This document shows, piece after piece, positions 10,601 to 16,811 of a stretch of DNA of 64,000 bases. A model generated the notes under the pieces. That model did not search any database, was not told the origin of the DNA, and saw only the letters and a list, made by a program, of their open reading frames with translations. The DNA is taken from assembly GCA_965230065.1 (NCBI GenBank), contig OZ245942.1, forward strand, positions 6,758,001-6,822,000, written 5' to 3'. The position numbers and the translations under genes were made by a program. Positions within the stretch are counted from its first letter, which is position 1. Each line of letters opens with the position of its first letter. This DNA comes from G965230065 sp965230065. GTDB lineage: Bacteria; Bacteroidota; Bacteroidia; Cytophagales; Cyclobacteriaceae.

Positions 10601-13600
10601 AGTTTCACATACTGTAATGATGGAGTCAGCGCCTGCATTAGGTGCCGGAAGCACATTTACTGTAATAACGGCCGAAGAATCGGGGCATGAAACTGAACCA
10701 GCTACCGTATATGTAAAGTCATAGGTGCCTGCTCCCGCATTTTGTGCATTGAATGTGTTACCAGTAAGTTCACCTGTTGTATCATCGTCATTCCAGGTGC
10801 CTCCGGGTTGGGCAGAGCCTGTCAGGGCAGTAGAAAGATCAAAAGCAGCTTCCGTTTCGCAAATATCTACTGTATTATTTTCACCAGCGTCCGGAGTTGC
10901 AATAACTTCTACCGTTACTGTTGCCATATCATTGCCACAACCAGCAGCACTTACCGTATAGGTAAAATTGTAAGTTCCGGGAACTGCTATGGCAGTAGCG
11001 TCAAAAATTCCCAGTGTCAAAGCCCCTGTACCATCATCATCATTCCAGGTTCCGCTTCCATCAGGTGTCCCGCCCAGATTGGCAAATAAATCAACAGAAT
11101 TATCGGTTTCACAAACAGTAATGAGATTATTATTACCCGCATCCGGTGCAGTTACCACATTCACCGTAATCACCGCTGATGAATCAGCACATGTTCCCCC
11201 ACCTGAAATAGTGTATGTAAAATGCCATGCTCCTACCCCTGCACTACTGGCATTGAAATTATTGCCGCTCAGGGCTCCTGTTCCGTCATCATCATTCCAG
11301 GTTCCACCCGGCTGCGCTGTGCCTGTTAGGGCAGTTGTTAAGTCAAAAGCGGTTTGTGTAACACACACAGTTACTGTGCTATCGTTACCTGCGTCAGGTA
11401 TTTCATTTACAGTTACGCTTACAACCGAAGTATCATTATCACAGCCTGTTGCTGAAACAATGTATCTGAAGTCAAAGGTACCTGCCGCTGTCAAAGTAGC
11501 ATCAAAAAGGCTACCTGTTAAGGCCCCTGTTCCATCAATGTCTTCCCATACACCACCACCATCGGGTATCCCGCCCAGATTGGCAAATAAATCAACAGAA
11601 TTATCAGTTTCACAAGCAATAATGGCATTATCATCCCCGGCATCCGGTGCTGTTACCACATTCACCGTAATTACAGCCGAAGAATCAGGGCATGCACCTG
11701 TTCCTGAAACCGTATAAGTAAACTGCCAGGTACCTACGCCAGCACTACTGGCGTCCAAAATATTTCCAGTCAATGCGCCAGTGGCATCGTCATCATTCCA
11801 GGTTCCTCCAGCTTGGGCTGTGCCTGTTAGGGCAGTCGTAAGGTCATAAGTAGTTTGTGTAACACATACCGTTACTGTACTATCGTTACCTGCGTCTGGT
11901 ATTTCATTTACAGTTACACTAACTATCGAAGTATCATTAGTACATCCTGCAGCACTCACCACATACCTAAAGTCAAACGTTCCGGCTGCAGCTAAAGACG
12001 CATCAAATAAGTTTCCTGTTAAGGCCCCTGTTCCATCAATATCTTCCCAGATACCGCCGCCATCAAAAGGGCCACCAATACCTGTGAATAAATCAACTGC
12101 TGTTTCATTTGTACAGGCATCCAGGCTACCATCGGCACCGGCATTAGGCGCGTTTACCACCGTAACTGTGATGGTCGCAGATGAATCTGCACAGGGAGCT
12201 GTACCAGTTACTGTATATGTGAAATTATAAGTACCTACTCCGGCAGCTTGTGCATTGAATATGTTACCTGTAAGTTGACCAGAGGCATCATCATCTGTCC
12301 ACGTACCTCCAGCTTGGGCAGATACACTCAATCCGGTTGTCAAATCCAAAGCAGTTTCTGCAGTACAGGCATTTAACGTACCGTTTTCGCCAGCATCTGC
12401 CAGGCCTGTTACATTAACTGTAACAGCAGCTGTGTCTTCAGGACAACCTGTTCCTGAAACTAAATAGCGAAACACAAATGTACCTACACCAGCTGCACTG
12501 GCATCAAAAGTAGCCCCGACTGCATTGTCCCCGGCATCTATCCAGTTACCTCCTCCATCGGGGGTACCTAACAAACTGCCAAATAAATCAACACTCGTCT
12601 CGGTCTCACATACTTCTACCGTATTGTCATCACCTGCATCGGGGGCCGTGTTTACATTCACTGTTACTGCTGCCGTATCCTCAGGACAGCCTGTGCCATT
12701 CACCAGATAACGGAATACAAATGTACCTACACCAGCTGCACTGGCATCAAAAGTAGCACCCACTGCATTGTCCCCGGCATCTATCCAGTTACCTCCTATA
12801 TCGGGCGTGCCTCCCAGGTTGCCAAATAAATCTACGCTTGTTTCGCTTTCGCATACATCTATTGCATTATCATCTCCTGCTACCGGAGCAGTATTCACAT
12901 TTACCGTTACTGCTGCGGTATCTTCAGGACACCCAGTTCCTGAAACAAGGTAACGAAATACAAATGTACCTACGCCTGCTGTATTTGCATCAAATGTTGC
13001 TGCTACTGCATTATCACCCGCATCTATCCAGTTTCCTCCTCCATCGGGGGTGCCCAGCAAACTGCCAAATAAATCAACACTCGTTTCTGTTTCACATACT
13101 TCTATCGTATTGTCATCGCCTGCATCTGGAGCCGTGTTTACATTCACTGTTACTGCAGCCGTATCCTCAGGGCAACCCGTGCCACTTACGATATATCTAA
13201 ATGTATAACTCCCTGCTCCTGCTGCATTTGCATCAAAGGTAGCACCAACCGCATTATCGCCTGCATCTATCCAGTTACCTCCACCATCGGGGGTACCTCC
13301 TAAATTACCAAATAAGTCTACACTCGTTTCTGTTTCACAAACCTCTATCGTATTGTCATCACCTGCATCGGGGGCCGTGTTTACATTCACTGTTACTGCA
13401 GCTGTATCCTCAGGGCAACCCGTGCCATTCACCAGATAACGGAATACAAATGTACCTACACCAGCTGCACTGGCATCAAAAGTAGCACCAACCGCATTAT
13501 CTCCGGCATCTATCCAGTTGCCACCTCCATCGGGGGTACCTCCTAAATTACCAAATAAGTCTACACTCGTTTCTGTTTCACATACTTCTATCGTATTGTC

Positions 13601-15799
13601 ATCACCTGCATCGGGGGCGGTATTAACATTCACTGTTACTGCTGCCGTATCCTCAGGACAACCTGTTCCTGAAACTAAATAACGAAACACAAATGTACCT
13701 ACGCCAGCTGCACTGGCATCAAAAGTAGCACCTACTGCATTATCGCCTGCATCTATCCAATTACCTCCTCCGTCGGGTGTACCTAACAAACTACCAAATA
13801 AATCTACACTTGTCTCGCTCTCACAAACTTCTATCGTATTGTCATCGCCTGCATCGGGGGCCGTGTTTACATTTACGGTTACTGCTGCAGTATCTTCAGG
13901 GCAGCCAGCGCCGTTCACCAGATAACGGAAAACATAAGTGCCCACTCCTGCTGTACTGGCATCAAAAGTAGCACCCACTGCATTATCTCCGGCATCTATC
14001 CAGTTGCCACCTCCATCGGGGGTACCTCCTAAATTACCAAATAAGTCTACACTCGTTTCTGTTTCACATACTTCTATCGTATTGTCATCACCTGCATCGG
14101 GGGCGGTATTAACATTCACTGTTACTGCTGCCGTATCCTCAGGACAACCTGTTCCTGAAACTAAATAACGAAACACAAATGTACCTACGCCAGCTGCACT
14201 GGCATCAAAAGTAGCACCTACTGCATTATCGCCTGCATCTATCCAATTACCTCCTCCGTCGGGTGTACCTAACAAACTACCAAATAAATCTACACTTGTC
14301 TCGCTCTCACAAACTTCTATCGTATTGTCATCGCCTGCATCGGGGGCCGTGTTTACATTTACGGTTACTGCTGCAGTATCTTCAGGGCAGCCAGCGCCGT
14401 TCACCAGATAACGGAAAACATAAGTGCCCACTCCTGCTGTACTGGCATCAAAAGTAGCACCCACTGCATTGTCCCCGGCATCTATCCAGTTGCCTCCACC
14501 ATCGGGTGTTCCTAACAAACTGCCAAATAAATCAACACTCGTTTCTGTTTCACATACTTCTACCGTATTGTCATCACCTGCATCGGGGGCAGTGTTTACA
14601 TTCACTGTTACTGCTGCCGTATCCTCAGGGCAGCCTGTACCACTTACAATATATCTAAATGTATAATTTCCTACTCCTGCCACACTTGGGTCAAATGTAG
14701 TCCCCACCGGATTGTCTCCTGCATCTATCCAGTTACCTCCACCATCGGGGCTTCCTCCTAAATTGGCGAATAGGTTAACATTAGTATCAGTTTCACATAC
14801 ATCTATTGTATTGTCATCACCTGCATCGGGGGCGGTATTAACATTCACCGTAATATTATCAGTACCCGTACACCCTTTATCATCAGTTACAGTGTAGGTC
14901 AGGTTAAAGGTACCGGTTGCACCGGAATTAAAAGTTGGATTTTCTATGTTGGTAGCAGAAAGAGGGCCGGTATCGCCTGTCCAGGCATGGGTGGTATACA
15001 CTGTGGTTCCCCCGGCTGGGTTTCCATTTAAAACAAGGTCCTCGCCTATACAAGCTTCTGCCGGAGCCGGACTGATGGTGGCGGTAGGCGCCACGGCATC
15101 ATCAACTACCTCTATACCGGCTGTATCTTTAACACATCCATTGGTATCCCTGATGCGGATGGTATACAATCCATCTTCCAAATTGCTAAAAACAGGGGAA
15201 GCCTGATAGCTGCCCCCGGCATTTATGGAATATTCATAGGTGCCTGTTCCTCCGCTTAAAGCTCCTGTTAAGTCAATTTCACCATCAAAAGGGCCGGTAC
15301 ATTGGGTATCTCCTGTAGTAGCTACAAATGCAGGGTCAACTATAATTTCTGTAGCCGCATCAATTCTCACAGCAGTATTTGGCAAACCTGAGTGGTTTAA
15401 ACCGTACGTTGATGAAGGTGATGGTGAGCCACAAGCACCGCCACTTAATACCAATGCGTAATCTCCGGGAGGCACACTCTCAAAAAACACTGAATCTGCA
15501 CCTATGGTAGGAGCTGGCACTGAGTTTAAGAAAGCTGGATTATTATCGTCATATACAAAAGCCGCAATATCAAAATCATACAACTGTACCCGGTAATCAA
15601 AAGCAGAAGGGAAAGTGCCATCTGTAAATTTAAAAGTAATGGTACCATCATCGGCCTGATAGCATAACTCATCGGTTTTTGTAACCACTTCACTACCCGG
15701 CGTTGGACACTGGGCATAAACTGAAACTGTCGATAACAGTGCGACAAAAAATATCAACACTGATTTCCATCTAAATATATTTTGTATAAAATGTTTCAT
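4628..15799 (-). CDS. Giant repetitive T9SS-exported surface protein (adhesin-like), type B sorting domain
   Basis: The protein has 3723 residues. Order of parts: signal peptide (1-29, ending VSVYAQ); an N-terminal domain of about 100 residues shared with the upstream small gene; SprB/PKD-like modules; ten 81-residue Ig-like repeats (323-1132); eight diverged repeats of about 83 residues (1133-1800); further SprB/PKD-like modules; six fibronectin III-like repeats (2172-2732); more SprB-like modules; and a final 93-residue gliding-motility-associated type B sorting domain (3631-3723) with IPNIFTPNNDGENDAF and NRWGNIIYES. It should cross the inner membrane by Sec and the outer membrane by the type IX system, then stay on the surface or be released. 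SprB of Flavobacterium, a gliding adhesin, is the best-known protein of this style, but no gld/spr genes are nearby. Roles in adhesion, biofilm or glycan binding are inference. It follows the small paralog by 19 bp, so they form an operon. Confidence 0.9.
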   Translation of the reverse strand: MKHFIQNIFRWKSVLIFFVALLSTVSVYAQCPTPGSEVVTKTDELCYQADDGTITFKFTDGTFPSAFDYRVQLYDFDIAAFVYDDNNPAFLNSVPAPTIGADSVFFESVPPGDYALVLSGGACGSPSPSSTYGLNHSGLPNTAVRIDAATEIIVDPAFVATTGDTQCTGPFDGEIDLTGALSGGTGTYEYSINAGGSYQASPVFSNLEDGLYTIRIRDTNGCVKDTAGIEVVDDAVAPTATISPAPAEACIGEDLVLNGNPAGGTTVYTTHAWTGDTGPLSATNIENPTFNSGATGTFNLTYTVTDDKGCTGTDNITVNVNTAPDAGDDNTIDVCETDTNVNLFANLGGSPDGGGNWIDAGDNPVGTTFDPSVAGVGNYTFRYIVSGTGCPEDTAAVTVNVNTAPDAGDDNTVEVCETETSVDLFGSLLGTPDGGGNWIDAGDNAVGATFDASTAGVGTYVFRYLVNGAGCPEDTAAVTVNVNTAPDAGDDNTIEVCESETSVDLFGSLLGTPDGGGNWIDAGDNAVGATFDASAAGVGTFVFRYLVSGTGCPEDTAAVTVNVNTAPDAGDDNTIEVCETETSVDLFGNLGGTPDGGGNWIDAGDNAVGATFDASTAGVGTYVFRYLVNGAGCPEDTAAVTVNVNTAPDAGDDNTIEVCESETSVDLFGSLLGTPDGGGNWIDAGDNAVGATFDASAAGVGTFVFRYLVSGTGCPEDTAAVTVNVNTAPDAGDDNTIEVCETETSVDLFGNLGGTPDGGGNWIDAGDNAVGATFDASAAGVGTFVFRYLVNGTGCPEDTAAVTVNVNTAPDAGDDNTIEVCETETSVDLFGNLGGTPDGGGNWIDAGDNAVGATFDANAAGAGSYTFRYIVSGTGCPEDTAAVTVNVNTAPDAGDDNTIEVCETETSVDLFGSLLGTPDGGGNWIDAGDNAVAATFDANTAGVGTFVFRYLVSGTGCPEDTAAVTVNVNTAPVAGDDNAIDVCESETSVDLFGNLGGTPDIGGNWIDAGDNAVGATFDASAAGVGTFVFRYLVNGTGCPEDTAAVTVNVNTAPDAGDDNTVEVCETETSVDLFGSLLGTPDGGGNWIDAGDNAVGATFDASAAGVGTFVFRYLVSGTGCPEDTAAVTVNVTGLADAGENGTLNACTAETALDLTTGLSVSAQAGGTWTDDDASGQLTGNIFNAQAAGVGTYNFTYTVTGTAPCADSSATITVTVVNAPNAGADGSLDACTNETAVDLFTGIGGPFDGGGIWEDIDGTGALTGNLFDASLAAAGTFDFRYVVSAAGCTNDTSIVSVTVNEIPDAGNDSTVTVCVTQTTYDLTTALTGTAQAGGTWNDDDATGALTGNILDASSAGVGTWQFTYTVSGTGACPDSSAVITVNVVTAPDAGDDNAIIACETDNSVDLFANLGGIPDGGGVWEDIDGTGALTGSLFDATLTAAGTFDFRYIVSATGCDNDTSVVSVTVNEIPDAGNDSTVTVCVTQTAFDLTTALTGTAQPGGTWNDDDGTGALSGNNFNASSAGVGAWHFTYTISGGGTCADSSAVITVNVVTAPDAGNNNLITVCETDNSVDLFANLGGTPDGSGTWNDDDGTGALTLGIFDATAIAVPGTYNFTYTVSAAGCGNDMATVTVEVIATPDAGENNTVDICETEAAFDLSTALTGSAQPGGTWNDDDTTGELTGNTFNAQNAGAGTYDFTYTVAGSVSCPDSSAVITVNVLPAPNAGADSIITVCETVTAVDLAANLGGSPDAGGTWNDDDNTLALTGSIFDPSAIGAGTYNFTYTVTGGVGCADATAVVTVNVSAGPTAANAGADSLACDLGINLYGNIPAVGTGLWTQVSGTGTLTFADAASPTSLMEADAAGTYEIEWEITNGGCVSKDTVEITFGGPISVNLGGGLSAYTAGDNCDDPPGGAITAFVSGGFAAAFSDYTYEWTIDNVTHTTNSPLSDAINPGGIITVVVTDTMGCFSQGAGAIPSSQPNSPIINFTTSNIDCEGDSTGAVTVEITAGAATTIGGGNYELFAVNRTGDTIQQHVQIPISAGTVSYDLIGLGADLYFVSVKDLTLGATDICATNGKQVLVTEPAAITYSNVNITDVTCKGGSTGEISVEVGGGTQPYASFEWTDAGGNPVPSSEVGNVTEITGQLAGIYQLKITDNSGCEDSTTFEITEPATGDPAPVTAGVSYVTCDSLVIGWNASAGATGYRLDVAEDISFTTFLAGFQDKDVSTNLSDTIPGLSASDTIYYRIRAITACGATANSDTAEVNTLPNEAAPDISSAPFGFSEVKCDSVIVSWGNVAGATGYELDLSYNNFASVSNTFSTANTADTIAALNPNQTIFVRVRAITDCGPTANSDTISTTTADVPAPPDVSVGATEISCDGMIMNWGVVPGAKKYMLDVSLDNFVTTETGFDNKDVGLALSDTISGLGLGDTVYYRVRALTNCGLTTNSDTVITNTLDLPDAPVTSGASDIGCDSLVVNWNAVTDATDYLLDVSEDINFATFVFQDKNIGVATSDTLRGLSAQDTLYYRVRTVATCGNSIYSDTAMVITSDVPLAPDVTVGATDIRCDSMVVNWNPVAGTTDYLLDVSLDNFNTFVFQDKSMGAAVSDTIGGLSMNDTVYYRVRAVLACGTTDYSDTVSANTLDIPIAPDVTAGASGIGCDTLVANWNNVPDATTYRIDVSLDNFATFHVQDSVVASNSFVIRGLASGDSIYYRVRAENDCGVSGNSDTTIVRTLLPAQCGFACGFDAAAVGGNVTCEGDTDGNIVVFVISGGSGNGNYLYKIGGAASFSAFTGDFVTEIQNQAQGNYSVVIMDNVTGCMDTAMVSVGVGTTLFASIDKENITCENGTGSVDLTVTGGSGNYTFSWTGPAGYTANTKDIFGLTEGGDYTVDIADTTNNCTAQFTVNIASPTDFTFAGSLVTNDNCNAGTGSVDVVVDGTGTYTIGGDLVEGNNNNLTEGAYLVTITDAAGCSRDTTFTVQNNVSFTYSVVVDSVSCGATDDGAIDITVSGPNTYSFSGDLTTSSTQNLIAGDYNVTIRDDVTGCEKDTTISVFAKTVCGAGCGLDLAKFTIDPVNVNCPGGEDGAFLINLLPGSGVDASRFQYSIDTTAGWNSGGSSSGLVYAFDDLAMGEYTIFIKDFQAGVGCNEVMEITKTIAAQNNIKITTQAESCEGSDGSITLDLSATCMDDISYSFIWVDPVGNTIGVDMMQANDLSAGNYTIYVQNSVTGLPIETLNITVANNCSGGGSGNTDLCVLGNKSVDIATTPFDCENGGGSVTLTVIGGEAVEYNFRIVSTDGLIDMSDTETGSVTFSGLPSGEYEYQVIDNSGSPSCQATFSIGENSVIISSVGITMPGCDDPVQEADLLVTLDVATTATGPYQVFAISSENPADTVAKATIDAGLNTTTLTGLPLATDYEIEVHSADTKACPGTRNVGIPNGEIVEASFDHTVSHIQCFGEGGVITVSNIEASEDTPFTLHLYLAGDTEPWESKTYNFIPSTHLFNDLGYGDYQVQLVQEQNVCGGITVTENSPAITIVGPDQLLNASIQQEVEVTVDNPLGDIIVTDITGGGKPYKVRMLSNPEGDSTEWVEIVNSNPFVDPYEYVFEDMALGNYKVEVRDVFGCSIVEDVVVKYTGELFIPNIFTPNNDGENDAFEIVNLDLFLNGDEGANMIITNRWGNIIYESDNYSNALPWNGGESPEGMYFYRLILPNGGGTFTGWLELWRGRRP
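7604..9286 (-). repeat. Six fibronectin type III-like repeats within the giant protein
   Basis: Residues 2172-2732 hold six units of about 93 residues. Each begins with a pattern like CDSLVVNWN and carries YxLDVS, a Y-Y-R-V-R-A strand and a closing CG-x-NSDT segment. Each unit therefore has two conserved cysteines, one near the start and one near the end. Confidence 0.8.
10400..12403 (-). repeat. Eight diverged Ig-like repeats with two-unit periodicity
   Basis: Residues 1133-1800 hold eight units of about 83 residues related to the homogeneous array. Odd units share AQ-x-GGTW and FTYTVSG with CxDSSA. Two of the four even units share DGGGxWEDIDG and DFRYxVSA, while the other two are closer to the odd type. 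A higher-order unit of two repeats (about 500 bp) is therefore apparent. Two cysteines per unit are kept. Confidence 0.85.
12404..14833 (-). repeat. Array of ten 243-bp (81-residue) coding repeats
   Basis: Residues 323-1132 are ten units of exactly 81 residues with no length variation. Each starts APDAGDDNTIEVCE (with small changes), continues GGNWIDAGDNAVGATFD and ends GCPEDTAAVTVNVNT. The units are much more alike than those downstream, both in protein and DNA. The cysteines in VCE and GCPED are invariant. Confidence 0.95.
13494..14470 (-). repeat. Perfect 486-bp tandem duplication inside the giant gene
   Basis: Bases 13494-13984 are identical to 13980-14470 (491 identical bases at a 486-bp offset), compared line by line by eye. 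This is a duplication of two 243-bp units. Mismatches begin immediately on both sides (13493 against 13979; 13985 against 14471). Confidence 0.93.
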
Positions 15800-15818
15800 G
15801 GGATACCTGGGCTGAAGT

Positions 15819-16214
15819 TTATTGATTTTCTGTTACCGCATACTGTTGTTGGTCGCAAGCACCTCCGTGTAAAAGCAATACATACTTTCCTTCGGGCAAA
15901 CCTGTAAATCGAATGCGACTGTTTTCTACTACAGGGTCTTGTATTATATTCAGAAAATCCGGATGGTTATCGTCGTGAACAAACCGTTTACTTTCCTGCT
16001 CATAAAGCCTGATTCTGTAGTTGGAGCCTGTGGGGATATCACCTTCCGTAAATTGAAAAATGATTTCACCCTCATTTGCCTGAAAACTTTTTGCCTCAGA
16101 TTGTTGAATTTTTGTATGGACAGGCGAAGGACATTGCCCGAAAGCCGGGGCACACAATGCCAGAAAGAACATTCCACCTATTATTCCAGAAAAAAATGCA
16201 TTCAACTGTATCAT
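15819..16214 (-). CDS. Small secreted protein: stand-alone copy of the giant protein's N-terminal domain
   Basis: The protein has 131 residues from the ATG at 16214, which gives a normal signal peptide ending CAPAFGQ. An upstream in-frame ATG at 16253 would add 13 residues and an over-long n-region. The mature part (CPSPVHTKIQ...) aligns without large gaps to the start of the mature giant protein (CPTPGSEVVT...): both have GxIxFxFTxGxxPxxxxYRxxLY, then FVxDDNxPxFLN and a closing GGAC. It has none of the repeats and no sorting domain, so it should stay in the periplasm or be exported by another route. It lies 19 bp upstream of the giant gene on the same strand. It could be a partner, cap, chaperone or duplicated remnant; nothing in the sequence decides this. 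Confidence 0.8.
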   Translation of the reverse strand: MIQLNAFFSGIIGGMFFLALCAPAFGQCPSPVHTKIQQSEAKSFQANEGEIIFQFTEGDIPTGSNYRIRLYEQESKRFVHDDNHPDFLNIIQDPVVENSRIRFTGLPEGKYVLLLHGGACDQQQYAVTENQ

Positions 16215-16253
16215 AAAAAAATAGTTAGTGAATGGGTTTGTATACCGCAGCAA

Positions 16254-16811
16254 CCTGCAAAAAGGATAAAAATGTTACAAGGAACCGATTTCCTGAGATT
16301 TCTGATACTGTTGAGAAATTCCCCTTATACTGTACATTATCCATTTTGAAGTTATTGCTTTATCTTATCTACCCTAAACCCTTCATTTATTGAGTTTTAT
16401 GGTATTTAATTAAGATTTTATATACTTCTATACCTAAATATAATTGAATTGGCAGAGATTTAATTATTGGGGCAAAGTGAGGGGTGAAACGGCATGTATT
16501 ATTTACTACCTAAATGAATGTAGCCATTCTTTTACTAATAACTAACGCATATTTTTAACTTGATGTAAGGTCTGGTTTGCTGAAAGGAATGTATGGAAAA
16601 TGAAAGCTTTAATAGCTTTTTCTCCTAGCGGGGTTTCTCGCAGAAAGCCTACAATCGGGAGGGCACGCGGGGTTGCTTGCAGCAGCCCCCGCTTAGACTG
16701 AGAAGGGTTCGGCTTTGTAAAAAAACAAAGGACACAAAAAAACCGGAGAGTATCTTTCTCCGGTTTTAAACAAAAGGTTGGTAAACAACTATTATCAAGC
16801 TGTCTGATATA
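16254..16811. other. 558-bp spacer upstream of the surface-protein operon; no gene found
   Basis: The part near the operon (16254-16600) is AT-rich and presumably contains its promoter, but no TAnnTTTG match was seen. A small hairpin AAAGCT/AGCTTT lies at 16603-16619. A GC-rich patch with an imperfect hairpin (GCGGGG at 16667 against CCCCGC ending 16692) follows, then the terminator at 16739. No open frame looks like a gene. Confidence 0.6.
16739..16767 (-). terminator. Terminator of the GMC oxidoreductase operon
   Basis: AAAACCGGAGA (16739-16749) and TCTCCGGTTTT (16757-16767) form a perfect 11-bp stem with a 7-base loop. It lies 45 bp past the stop of the minus-strand gene ending at 16812, with a T run on that strand. 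Confidence 0.85.

Noticed and set aside
10989..11717. Open frame of 242 codons on the plus strand
   Set aside because: It lies opposite the repeat region of the giant gene. Its apparent repeats are the reverse reading of the Ig-like units, and similar short frames recur with the same period.
12404..14833. CRISPR-like regular spacing
   Set aside because: The 243-bp units have no unique spacers and are all in one open frame; they are coding repeats.
4628..15799. Direct SprB ortholog
   Set aside because: It shares SprB-like modules and the type B sorting domain, but the domain order, FN3 repeats and neighbours differ, so orthology is not supported.
16254..16811. Possible tRNA or small gene in the long spacer
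   Set aside because: No T-loop or cloverleaf pattern and no convincing open frame were seen.
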